A DNA stretch of 64,000 bases from Isoetes taiwanensis (taxonomy: Eukaryota > Streptophyta > Lycopodiopsida > Isoetales > Isoetaceae): the NCBI GenBank assembly GCA_021234155.1, contig JAJEKV010000017.1:10299525-10363524 (forward strand), written 5' to 3'. A model generated the notes under the pieces. It did not search any database. It was given only the letters and a program-made list of their open reading frames with translations, and was not told the DNA's origin. The position numbers and the translations under genes were made by a program. Below are positions 32,330 through 42,916 of the stretch, piece by piece; position 1 is the first letter of the stretch; the number at the start of each line of letters is the position of its first letter.

Positions 32330-32763
32330 GAGTCGTGAGATCGATGGGAGCAAAGCCCGAGAAAACTCATGAAAAAATAATGCATCTACAACAAATAGTT
32401 GCCAGGAGTTCATGTCAGAAGTGACCAATGACCACCAAGGGGTAGAAGGCCATGAAAAGATGACCAACGTCAGACGAGCATGGCATAAGCGAGCATGGTG
32501 CAATACAGTAGGGACCAAGGAGGCGGGAGGGACGCAAAAATTGTTGAACAAGCGCCAATTGTAGGAAAAAGCACCGGGGGAAATCCGAAAAGGGTAAGCA
32601 TCCTTGGTATTGAACACGGGAAGTAAAGCATTAGACGGGCTAGCAAAGCGGTCGACATGGTGAGGGCCCCATTGAGACTCAATGAGGCTAAAAGCCTTAG
32701 AGAAAAGGGAGAACTCATCGAACTTGCAAATATTAGATAAATAGTCAGTCCACTTATTTTCCA
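32330..32763 (-). pseudogene. RNase H C-terminal part and extension (Y2, distal to G3)
   Basis: ENKWTDYLSNICKFDEFSLF and SQWGPHHVDRFASPSNALLP, FSYNWRLFNNFCVPPASLVP and FSWPSTPWWSL correspond to the Y1 region 20920-21400. Its N-terminal continuation lies 13.2 kb away at 45956, across G3. Confidence 0.9.
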
Positions 32764-32768
32764 AACGG
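32764..32768. repeat. Target-site duplication of G3, left copy
   Basis: AACGG directly precedes the LTR start TGTGACG; the same five bases follow the right LTR at 45951-45955. Confidence 0.93.
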
Positions 32769-34403
32769 TGTGACGCTCCCTGCTAAACATACGGCGCCCG
32801 GCCGTACACTCGGCAGGAAATCCCCCATCCGGCTCAACAACCGCATGGGCCCTTCGTCTACCCCGCACTCTGAGGTGACTCTTAGTGCGGGAAGGGAACA
32901 CGAAGGTGTCTTGCGCGCCCTTCCCCTATGGGCTCCTATAACAGCGGAAGCGATAACACGTCAGAACTAGCATCAACATATACAAATACTACCCTGAAGG
33001 GTAGTGCATCACACATAAACCAAGGCAAAGATGATAATCACGAACCATAAAACATGAGAGCTCCTACCCCGCTCGCACTCGTGGGAGGATGACCGACCTA
33101 CCGGGCCTCAAGATAGAGCGTAACCGAGTCATGGCAATGGCGAGGGCTGGCATAGAACAATGGCTAGGGTTGACCACTCCATCCGCCCCCCACATATGCA
33201 TACTTTGCGTGATGGGCTAGATCAGGCTCGACAGACTCTAGCCTTCCTGATACGCAAATCCCATGGCATCACCCATCGGGACTACCCGTGTTGCATCTCC
33301 CCGTCCGATGAGGCGTGAAGGGTTGCATCTCCCCTTCCTGTGGTCTAGAGGTGCCGTGCGGCTAGAGAATCGTGGCGACACACGATTCGCACCCCACCGA
33401 ACCCCCAAAACGAGAGCCAAGCCAAGACTTGCAGCTCTCGAGGAGGCGTGGCAACACCATTGCCCCCAGAGGTGTCGGACCCATGCTCGGCCCACACGGT
33501 GACCCCACCATAAGCCTAACCCACTATGGGATCCCCCGAAGCCCCCACTCCGGCAGGGATCCTCCCTCCACTTTCCCTCTAGCCCCAAGTTATCCGGTGC
33601 CGAGTCATGTCATAGCCTCAATAGCCCGGTGGGCTCCTATGCACAAAGCCGCAACTAATAGGAACTAAGGGGTCTACTCTAGGAACATACTACATATGGC
33701 CCTAGGTCTCTACCCCCTTCCCAATACAAGAGGAGCAAACATGATCAACCAACATCACATAATCATCACATCATGAGAATAATCATAAGAAGAACATCTT
33801 AACCTAATCATACAACTAACTAATAGTTAGGGTTCCTTGATTAGGGTTCAAGATGTTGAATATGGGTTCTAGGATGGCTCTACTCTAGATACAAAATACT
33901 AGCACATCTGGAATGCTAATCCCAGATGAGCTATCACAACTACTATCCTACATACCTGCTCCTGATGCTCTCCCTCCGGATCCGGCCCTCCATGGTCTTC
34001 ACTCACAAGTCAGCTGTTCCTACCCAAGAGCGAGCCCACCCTGCCGGGGCTGCACCAGCCTATGCCATTAACGAACGATGTTCAAACGGGTTTTCGAACG
34101 GTAGGTGAGTCTCCGGGTGCTAGGGCTGGAAAGAGGTCTAGGGTTAGGGTTTATGCCTATATAAGTTAGGTCCACCTAGGATGCCACGCGGCACCAATCG
34201 GGTGAGTCCCGTGGTGGCGGTGCCCCAATAGGTTAAGGCCACGTGGATAATGGCTTAACCTATGGTTGGCTAAGTTATGAGAATAACTTAGCCATGCCCC
34301 CTAGTGCCACAATCTATGGTATACAAGGCTATGAAGATAGATTTGTATGGTGACGGATCCGTGAATATACGTGTTTATGGCGTATATTCCCCGGACCGTC
34401 ACA
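32769..34403 (-). repeat. 3' LTR of G3
   Basis: Starts TGTGACG and ends CCGTCACA (plus strand), forming TG...CA ends. Long blocks of several hundred bases appear identical to the right LTR, separated by short clusters of indels and substitutions. Confidence 0.95.
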
Positions 34404-34414
34404 TTCTCCCCTTA
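34404..34414 (-). other. Polypurine tract of G3
   Basis: The minus strand reads TAAGGGGAGAA immediately before the 3' LTR. Confidence 0.85.
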
Positions 34415-35268
34415 GGACAATGTCGTCCCCCTCAAGATTGCGCTTAAGGTGACGAACCTACCTTATGCCCAAAAAAACAACAACATGTCATAACCTTTTT
34501 GGTTTAGCTTTAGCAATCAAGTTTTATTAGTTCAAGTCAAAATTTTAGGCTATATTTGTACTTATACAAAATTATATAGCCTTAACACCGTTATTTCTTA
34601 TAATAATTCAAACTACTATTATAAGAGTTATTAGGGTTCATAATCTAATTATGGCTCCCCCTATCTTCTCGTAACGCGCTCCTCGTTGAAGTCCTCCTTC
34701 TACTTGCCTGCAAAAGGAGCACATTACGTTAGTTTAGTTAATAATTTGTGGTTTTAGGGGACCAACCCCCTTACCTCCTTGAGCCGAACTACTGGCTCAA
34801 GGTTGTCCTACTACCTTGCCCAAGATCATGGCCCTTTCGGTTTGAGCTTAGGGATCATTTAAGATGCTCCCATCATTGCCCATGATCGAAAGTGCTACCT
34901 TGTACACGATCCCCCGGATCGAGTACACCCCAAAGGCATCATGCCCCGAGGGTTTCAGCTAGGGAACGCCTCACGATCCCATCATCGCCATGATCACTTA
35001 AGCCTCACCATGACCCTCCTACGCCCGGTGTGTGCATTCCCCGCATCGTGGCATAGAGATCATCCGATCGATGTCCCATCATCGCCCACCATGCCTCATT
35101 CCTCACTGACATGACCCTAATGGTCATGCGCACCTCTTGGTGCGTGTGGCCTAGAGAATGCCCTAAAGGCGTGTCCCATCATCGCACACACGATCCAAGG
35201 TTCTGGCACATGCACCCTACTAACTAGAATGCATGCGCCAGGCTCAAAGCTAACTAACAACATACTAG
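34415..35268 (-). other. Untranslated 3' part of G3
   Basis: Sequence between the PPT and the integrase stop. It holds C-rich blocks with recurrent CCCATCATCGCCC-like and CATGATCxxx words, but no ORF with a domain. Confidence 0.55.
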
Positions 35269-36396
35269 CTAACCACCTGGCAAGTCGGGGTCGACCAAGT
35301 CGGAGACGACTCGCCCATCAAACTCCTTCATAAACTCTGGGTATTGCTTCTCCAAGTCTTGCTTCAATACCCATGTCGCATCTTCCACGGGTAAGTGCTT
35401 CCACTTAACCAAGTATTGGAGGAACTGGGACCTCCTAGTCTTCTTGAATGACTTATCAAGAAGCAATTCAGGCACTATTTCTACTTGCTCCTCCGTCATT
35501 TCCAACAAGGTTGGAGTATCTAAAACCTCCTCAGGGTTAGGATTGTGCCTTTTTAATAAACTTACGTGGAAGACCTTGTGGACCTTAAGATGGGCTGGAA
35601 GATCCAACTTGTAGGCTTGAGAGCCCACTCTCTCCAAAATCTTGAACGGCCCAGCCCACCTAGGGGCAAGCTTCTTGCAGCTCCCAATCCGCAGCTTGGC
35701 TTGCTTCACCTTGATCTTCAACCAAACGGTATCGCCCACCTTAAACTCCCTTACGGTCCTGTGCTTGTCGGCTACACTCTTCTGCCGACTTCTTGCTGCC
35801 AATAAATAACCCCTTACTTCCTCTACTAGCTGCTGCATATCCCCTAACATCTGCTGGGATACTTCTACCTTGGACACAGGATTGTGCCAGGTATCCGGGG
35901 TTAAGCACTGGTACCCGTAATTCACCATGAAAGGAGACATCTGAGATGACTCCTGCTTGGCACTGTTGTAGGCGAATTCCACCAAGTGGATGTACTCATC
36001 CCACTTGGATTGCTTATTCCACACATAGCTCCGAAGCATGTCTTCAATGATCCGATTCGTCCTTTCCGTCTGGCCATCTGTTTGGGGGTGATATGCCGTA
36101 CTCATGGAGAGCTTCGTCTGAATGGTGCTAAAGAGATCCTGCCAAAAGGCACTCATAAACTTAGAATCTCTATCAGATATTATCTCCCGAGGCATGCCAT
36201 GGAGTCTAAAAATCTCCCTTACAAATAACTTGGCAGTATCTAATGCGGTGTCCGTAGTCTTGCAAGGCACAAAATGTGCCATCTTAGATAACTTATCTAC
36301 GACCACCATCAATGCATCCTTGCCTCGAAGAGTTCTAGGGAGACCTGTGATGAAATCCATGCTTATGACCTCCCACTTTGCATTTGGCACCCCCAA
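35269..36396 (-). CDS. Integrase and chromodomain (G3)
   Basis: The integrase core carries D in ISMDFITGLP, D in IISDRDSKFMS and E in HPQTDGQTERTNR, all three catalytic residues. SAKQESSQMSPFMVNYGYQC and the GPFKILERVGSQAYKLDLP domain follow. The C-terminus is a chromodomain: PELLLDKSFKKTRRSQFLQY, LVKWKHLPVEDATWVLKQDL. Chromodomains of such elements bind modified histone H3 and steer integration into heterochromatin. The 375-residue frame is the longest undamaged one in G3. Its zinc-binding N-terminus lies in another frame at 36335-36610. Confidence 0.95.
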   Translation of the reverse strand: MGVPNAKWEVISMDFITGLPRTLRGKDALMVVVDKLSKMAHFVPCKTTDTALDTAKLFVREIFRLHGMPREIISDRDSKFMSAFWQDLFSTIQTKLSMSTAYHPQTDGQTERTNRIIEDMLRSYVWNKQSKWDEYIHLVEFAYNSAKQESSQMSPFMVNYGYQCLTPDTWHNPVSKVEVSQQMLGDMQQLVEEVRGYLLAARSRQKSVADKHRTVREFKVGDTVWLKIKVKQAKLRIGSCKKLAPRWAGPFKILERVGSQAYKLDLPAHLKVHKVFHVSLLKRHNPNPEEVLDTPTLLEMTEEQVEIVPELLLDKSFKKTRRSQFLQYLVKWKHLPVEDATWVLKQDLEKQYPEFMKEFDGRVVSDLVDPDLPGG

Positions 36397-36610
36397 TGGC
36401 TCTAAAGCACTGAAATCGAAGTTGTTCGCTTTGGTCTGGCCGACATAACCGGCAATCCCGAATATATGCAGCTATCCGCCTCTTCATTCCCCGCCGGTAG
36501 CTACTTGAATCTTGAAATAGGTCTTCATGAAGCCAGCATGCCCTCGCTATTGGGCTGTTATGTGTGTCATGAAGAATTAGCTTCCTTACCCCCGATGATC
36601 CCGCACACAC
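36335..36610 (-). pseudogene. Integrase N-terminal H2C2 zinc-binding domain (G3)
   Basis: VRKLILHDTHNSPIARACWL, a His in LHEDLF and the CRLC pair form the zinc-binding module before the integrase core, shifted by one frame relative to it. The same motif starts in G1 near 6190. Confidence 0.85.
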
Positions 36611-36791
36611 AACTTATGCTTGTGATACAACAAAGTTGCCTTCCTTCTTATAATGCTTGAAGGCTTCCCGCTCCTTATCCGTTTCTCGCTTCCTTGGAAA
36701 GGCTTTCCCATACCTCCTTGAAGTCTACATCTGTTGGCAAGGTCTCCTCAATCTTCTTGCCAAACTCACTTTCGAAAGAGTGGAAATCGCA

Positions 36792-38100
36792 TTACAATGC
36801 GCCCTTGTCCGAAAATGGTCTCCGGAGAGGGCATCTCGCTACAACATTAAGCTTACCAGGCTTATATATAATATCAAAATCATACTCCTCAAGGAATTCC
36901 ATCCACCTCCTTTGCCTTAAGTTGAGGAGTGGCTGGGTGAAAAGATACTGAAGGCTCTGGTGATCAGTATCCAACTGAAACTTCCTTCCCAGCAGATAAT
37001 GCCTCCATATCCTCAATGCCCTGACAATGGCTAGCAGCTCCCCCGATCATGGGTTGGGTAGCGTTGCTCGGCGTCGTTCATCTTCTTCGAGTCGTAGGCG
37101 ACTACCCTTCCTTCTTGCATCAAGACTGCCCCTGTTGCTATCTTGCTTGCATCTGTTGCTACCAACTTATCCTTACTCGGATCCGGGAGAACAAGCACTG
37201 GTGCTGTTGTTAAGGCCTCTTTAAGCTTCTCAAAAGAAGCTTGGACTTTCTCTAACCAATGGCTAGCCCAATCCTTAATCTTCTTGGCCTTAGTGAGGTC
37301 CGACAGAGGGGACGCCCACTTAGCAAAGTCCTTCACGAACTTTCTGTAGTATCCCGCCAACCCGAAAAGCTTCTTACTTACACCACATTCCTTGAGCTGG
37401 CCAATCAACTATTGCCTCAATCTTAGATGGATCTCGTGGAGATTCCCTTGATGTTACTACATGCCCCAAGTACTCCACTCGGCCGCTGCAAAGTGGCACT
37501 TAGAGAGCTTCCCATACAACCGATGACGCCTCAACTTCTCCAACACTTTCCCCGAGATGCCGACAATGCTCTTCAAGGGACTTGTCAGATTAGGATGTCG
37601 TCGAAGAAGACAATAACAAACTCATCCAAGAAGTCTCAAAGATGTCGCTCATGAGGCGCATAAACGTTCTTTGGAGCATTCGATAGTCCAAAGGGCATTA
37701 TCAGAACTCAAAGTGACCATACCGCGTTCTGAAAGCGGTCTTATGGATATCCTCTTCTTTAATTCTTATCTGATGGTATCCTGACCTCAAATCAATTTTA
37801 GAGAATACCTTTGCTCCTTGTAACTGGTCCATTAGGTCGTCCGCCCTTGGCAATGCATACTTATTCTTTATCGTCCGCTTATTAAGTCAAGATAGTCTAT
37901 GCACATTCTTAAAGCTCCCATCTTTCTTCCCCGACAAAGAGTATAGGTGTTCAAAGGAGACACACTTGCTCTTATAAATCCAAGCTCGAGCAATTCCTCG
38001 CAAATTTCTTCTTGAGCTCACCAATTCGGGATGCTCATTCTATATGGCGCCTTACTGGTAGGCTTCGCATCCGGAGCCAATGTGATCTCACATTCCACAC
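36792..38100 (-). pseudogene. Reverse transcriptase and RNase H (G3)
   Basis: RT is in pieces: [19 protein letters not shown] at about 37740-37800 and the intact active site VFFDDILI near 37590-37615. 37408-37031 has LAGYYRKFVKDFAKWASPLS, VATDASKIATGAVLMQEG and MNDAEQRYPTHD, with the RNase H Asp in TDAS. 37016-36792 has RIWRHYLLGRKFQLDTDHQS and DFDIIYKPGKLNVV. Key residues are present; short indels, many in C/G runs, shift the frame between pieces. Confidence 0.88.
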
Positions 38101-38166
38101 CCCTATAAGGTGGCAGCTGCCGGATTTCATCCGGGAATACATCCTTGAACTCTGAGATAAGCCTTG

Positions 38167-38680
38167 CTATCCGGCCTCGGCAACATTCCCCTTTGTGTCA
38201 CTTCCATCCTGCTTGCCTGGCTCAACTGATTCCATCCTCAAGATGTAATCCACCTTATTCCTTTCTATACTCTTCCTTAGCTGCTTCAAAGAAATACACT
38301 GCATAGGAGAATCTAGCTTCTTACCTTTCACTACCAACTTGTCGCCGCCCTGTGCCGCCATGGTGACTTCATTCCGGTCGCAATCAATCATGGCTTTGGC
38401 TGGCTTCAAAAATTCCATCCCCACTATCAAATCATATCTTCCGATGTCCATGACTTCTGCTCCCATCGGCCACTTAGCCCCACTAAGGTCTATGTCAAAG
38501 GTGATCCTCCTCCCCTTAGTGTGCCGAATGGCGCCGTTTGCCATAGCTACTGGCCTTGGCTTAGACTTCAATACCTTATTCTTCATTAGAGTAGCCAATC
38601 TAGGAGATGCAAAATTATGAGAGCTACCTGTATCTATGAGGACTACATAAGGATTACTATCTATGATCCCATCAGCCGCT
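38167..38680 (-). pseudogene. Aspartic protease (G3)
   Basis: The active site VLIDTGSSHNFASP lies at about 38605-38650. The ORF 38598-38167 continues RPVAMANGAIRHTKGRR, IGRYDLIVGMEFLKP and a hydrophilic linker to RT. It is nearly continuous with gag upstream, apart from small frame changes. Confidence 0.9.
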
Positions 38681-38849
38681 GGCGACAGACAGTTGGATTG
38701 ACGATTCTCTATATCATCCGACTCAACGTTTGCACATATGTGACACTCACCATCTATGAAGTCCTGGGCCTCCTGGCCGGGTCATCGCCCTCGTCCCGCT
38801 TCGTTGGGGAGTCCCAATCCAAGAGTTCTACGCCAAGGCCGACATGACC

Positions 38850-40024
38850 GAATGGACAATCATGTGTCCGTGCCACCGGCTGGAAGCACCGAAGCATAAC
38901 TTCTTCTCAATGCATTCCTGTCTCTTTTTCCTTCTGGAGACCGTCTAGGAGACGGCTTAAGAGCGCCGCCCCCGATGCGTTCGTGGGCTTACGGTCCCCA
39001 AAAGCTTTGCTCGACCCTTACCTTGCTGGGCCGACTCCCCGATGGTGTAGCCGCTGATTGCTTACCCCGATATTGTCCCCGATCGCCCTCAACTCTTACC
39101 CCCGAAGGTTGATCGCTTCTCTGGCTGGAGTTGCCGGTGCCTCCTCCAAACTTATAGCTTTATCTTCGGCTCATGCTGGACCGACCGGGTTGATTGCTCT
39201 AACAAGCCTCTTGATATTGCTGTTCAACCCCTCAATGTAAGTATCCACGGCTTGCCTCTCGAGACTCGGGAACATTCAGCCCGAGCCTCATAAATTCTTC
39301 GGATACTTAGCCACCGATAAGCTACCCTGATTCAACCTCAGAAACCTCTGGATCTGCCTACTAGTATGAGACCTTGGCACATAGTGCTTTATGGAAAGCC
39401 TTGTCAAGGTCTTAAACCTGCGGTTGTTCCTCTTCAAATTGTTGGATTTAGCATATCCCTTCCACCGATCCTTGCCGTCCAATAAGGTTAGCTGTAGCAA
39501 CTTTCCCTATGTCCTTGTCTTTCATACCATATGAGTTGCCAAACTCTTCCATTTCATCAAGCCATGCTTCACCTCCATGCCGATCTTGTCTTTTCCCCGA
39601 GAACCGGCCGAAGCTTCCTTGTCTTCCATACATTGCTCATAGCACTATCCACCTTTTTCTCGATAATCACCGTCTTTCTTGCTCTTTTCCTTGCTTTTAG
39701 GTGTGTCGACCGACCGCTCGAGCTAGAGCTGTCCTCACTGGAAGAGCTGTCTGATGAGCTGGAGCTAGATGATGATGGGCTCCTGGTTCTCCTCTTCCTT
39801 CTTCTATCCCTGACGTTCCCCTGGTTGCCCTCCCCTTCCTGCTGAGGGACTTCGTCACCACCCGGAAAACAAGGTGGAGGTGGGTGACCATCTTCCTGTG
39901 CATTCATGAGAGGTGTCGCCCAGTTGATGAGGTGTTGCATCCGATTCCTCATCTGCACCAACCTTGCGTTGATCGCCTCTCGTGACATATCCCGCTCAAC
40001 ATCTTCTTGTTCCCCGCCAAACAA
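38850..40024 (-). pseudogene. Gag with Ser-rich region and zinc knuckle (G3)
   Basis: 40024-39569 is the N-terminal half: EAINARLVQMRNRMQHLI, an acidic/Pro region, then a long Arg/Ser-rich tract (about 39700-39790). The capsid-like core follows in the next frame as EAWLDEMEEFGNSYGMKDKD and IGKVATANL, matching G1. A degraded CCHC knuckle is visible near 38850-38900. The open frame extends upstream of the first usable start at 40024. Confidence 0.85.
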
Positions 40025-40309
40025 ATTCCTTGGTACCCAATTATGCGGGTCGGTGGCTGATCTTGGGATCCCGTGACTTGAGTTCCTTGCTGCAAGGATT
40101 GATCATCAATACATTTTATTTGGGTTAGATGTTGATCAATTTTTCTTGCAAATTGAATTATCTTTAGTTATAAGAAATCATACAAAGCCTTACATTGACA
40201 AACCAGTTAATAGTCATTAATACATAAGGATTACATGATAAAGTAGATATATCTTAGCACAATGGGTACAAGAAACATTTAGCACAAACTTAAGAAATTT
40301 TACAACTAT

Positions 40310-41760
40310 TCAGTGGCCTCCCGAAAGCCTGAAGAAGTTCTTGACATCCCTGAATCGGAGGCCTTTGCCGAGGTTGCGCAAGATGTTCCTCGTTGATCTT
40401 CCTTCAAGTGCTCGGGCCATCTCTGGTTCCGGGAGTTCTGGTGTTGTTGCTGTTGCTGCTACCACTGAAAGTGTTGCATCCCTCAGGTGCCCTCTCGCAA
40501 AGTCGAGGCAATGGAGCGACTGCCCTGTTGAAAAGAATGATGTGATCGGGCATGGGCGATATCTTCGAAAGTGCTGCCCGAAGCCCGAAAGCGCTATGAG
40601 AAGTGCCACGGATTCTTCCCCCCTTGGGCTGAACTCCTTGTGGAAGACTATCATTTGCCCCTGGCTGAGGGCTGGAAGATAGTAGCGGCGTCTTGCGCCC
40701 CCTTCCTACGCCTCGCGATCCAGTGCCCTTCCTTTGAGCTGCTTCGCCGTAGGCATCCACCGCCATAAGGTCTTCATGATCCCTCCACATGCTGGTTGCG
40801 TTGTCCAAGTTAATGCTGCTGGACCCTTCCCTCATGCTCCTGGCTCGAACTGGTCGGCTTGAGCTTGGGCCCTTCCCTGGTTTGTAGAGTGTGCTCTGTA
40901 TCTGCTGGAACTCCTCCTCTGAGATGATAGGCTCCTGCTGTCGATAGATCTCCCTTATCTGGCCGATAGGGGCTATATCCGACATTGTCTCCCCAGCATA
41001 AGAGTGTCTCTCCGCCAGCTCCCTTGGGATCTCCTGGTATGAGTAGTCGATGATGTCTGTGCTCTTCCCGTGTGCTATCATACCCAAGAGCTCGTCGATT
41101 CGAAGACCCTGTTCCTGACAGTAGGACAAATTGAGGATGTCATTTGCAAAATGTACTCCTCCCCGCCGATGACTATCGACAAGGCCGTGGATGCCGACCG
41201 GTGGATCGGTAGTCGTTCTCACGTCGCCGTCATGCCTCGATGCATATCTCCGCATTCTTGTTGCCTCCCCGCTCTCCCATTCGGGTTCTCGCCCCCCTAG
41301 CGCCAGTAGTCTTCATGGATCTCAGAGATGGTGCGCCCGACGCCGCGTCGCAATATTCGTGAGGCGGAGGACTCTATATTCGTGGATTTGATCCCGGGCC
41401 CTACGGCATCAAGTGGCGCTAAGTCTAAGGGGGTGAACAGAGGGTTCCCTACTTTGTTGATTGACTTATAATGCATGAAGAGGGCAAGGGTCGCCTCGAA
41501 ATGAAAGGTACCTATGCCTATTATGTCTACAGTCATGTAATCGGGCATGGTCCTAGTCCTATCCCATAGTCGCTTCTTGCCTCGATCCCCGCCACTCTCG
41601 ACCTAAGGCTTGGGTAAGTGTCTCAAGGGAAACCCAATTCCCTCCCCTAGGAGGCGCCTAACTTCCCAAGGCAGGGACCTCGGCTGGTCATATTGGCACA
41701 TAATGTCCGTAGTAGGGTGTTCTAGTCAAAGTTGCGTGAAGATCAAACAAGTGATCAAAC
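40310..41760 (-). pseudogene. Unrecognised ORF between H3-like region and gag (G3)
   Basis: Pieces: 41548-41297 (DIIGIGTFHFEATLALFMHY, RGVGRTISEIHEDYW), 41255-40404 (the longest, with LSYCQEQGLRIDELLGMIAH, DIIDYSYQEIPREL, IGQIREIYRQQEPIISEEEF), and a C-terminus in another frame ending at 40310 (LRNLGKGLRFRDVKNFFRLS). The same motifs survive in G2 (12500-13260). I recognise no family. It is mostly hydrophilic, with a helical middle and a Ser/Arg/Gly-rich linker. It could be an N-terminal extension of gag or a separate accessory protein. Confidence 0.7.
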
Positions 41761-42639
41761 ACGAGAAGGCTTGATCTACCGGAAGCACATGGATATGGCT
41801 GGCAAAGATTGTACCATCTCTCAAAGTTGCCGGCCATTGAGCGTGAAAGGGTGTGGAAAATGGCTTGCAAAGATCGCTGGAGGGTCGAAAATCGCCTAAG
41901 GGGCTGGGAGCCATTCTGGGAAGAAAAATGGCAAATGAGACCTATTTTTATAGACTATGGGTGACCCTGGGTTTGTGCAAAAAGGTGCTTACCTAAGACG
42001 ACCTTGGTTCCATGGCTCGGTGTCCAAAATGAACTACCATGAAGTGCAAACTTAAGCAAAACAAAGCAAGAAACACTACATGGCAATTTGTTGGATCAAA
42101 TTTGGCTAATTTGGGCCAAAGATGGCCCGACCGGTGAATCACATGATGGCCTCCGCCGTCATGGACGCTGAGACGCTGCTTTTACTTGGGTCTCACCCGG
42201 TTGGCCTCTTTTGGGCCAATTTTTGGTCATTTTAGGGAATTTGAAGATGCTAATATGGCTAATTGGGCCAATTCTAACCTAACTAGCAACTTATTTTGAG
42301 CAAAACTGACATCTAAAAGCAAGATTTTGGGGGTAGGCGGGTGAATCCAAGGCTGAACGCCAGCGTCGCCGGGGACGCAGAGGCCATTGGCGCTCTCTCA
42401 CCCGACCGCCCAATTTTTTTGCATTTTTGATGATTTTTTTGCCAAAATTTTGTTGTAGTCATGATTTCGGGGTGTTTCTAGACATGCTATGAAGAATTCT
42501 ACCACAATTGGGTTCTACTTTCTACATTTCAAGCATAGAACATTTTTCTAATTTTACAGAGGGAAATTAACTTTTATATTAATGAGAAACATAATTACAT
42601 GAAAATTTTAGTTCTTCTACAAAATTTACAAAATTTGAG
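41761..42639 (-). other. Interval between unrecognised ORF and H3-like region (G3)
   Basis: Mostly AT-rich, with short ORFs only. Splicing across it cannot be excluded, but I see no clear gene. Confidence 0.5.
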
Positions 42640-42916
42640 GCCTAGGGCCTCTCCTCCCAAGATTCTCCTGCTAAGTGGATGTCCTTCGGCATGAGGGTTA
42701 CCCGCTTAGCATGGATAGCGAGAGGTTTCCCTCCTCAAGAGCTGCACCAGCTCGCCTTCTGAGGCCTCTTTGCGGGGCCCGGTCATTAGAGGGGTTACCC
42801 CGTAATCCGGCCCCGAATCGCCGCAAAACCTCCCTAAGGAGGCGGCTCGAAGGGCCTTCCTTATCGGAGATTCGTGCACATCGGAAGTGCCGAATCTCCC
42901 TAAACCCCGGGCGGTA
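42640..42916 (-). pseudogene. Histone H3-like (possibly CENH3-like) domain inside chromovirus G3
   Basis: In three adjoining frames, in H3 order: TYRPG then FREIRHFR (alpha-N), SPIRK, [13 protein letters not shown] (alpha-1), [12 protein letters not shown] (alpha-2), EEGNL, and [18 protein letters not shown] (alpha-3; 42722-42669) followed, after one missing base, by RRIL. Ordinary plant H3 has YRPGTVALREIRKYQ, LIRKLPFQRLVREI, QEAAEAYLVGLFEDTNL and [26 protein letters not shown] and VTLM are CENH3-type choices. Differences from H3: three residues lost after RPG and a divergent loop 1. The frame changes are single-base indels like those elsewhere in G3. It lies between PBS and gag, in the coding direction of the element. 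Confidence 0.85.

Noticed and set aside
34138-34153. Telomere-like AGGGTTAGGGTTTA in both G3 LTRs
   Set aside because: Only about two units, present because it is part of the LTR; not an interstitial telomere array.
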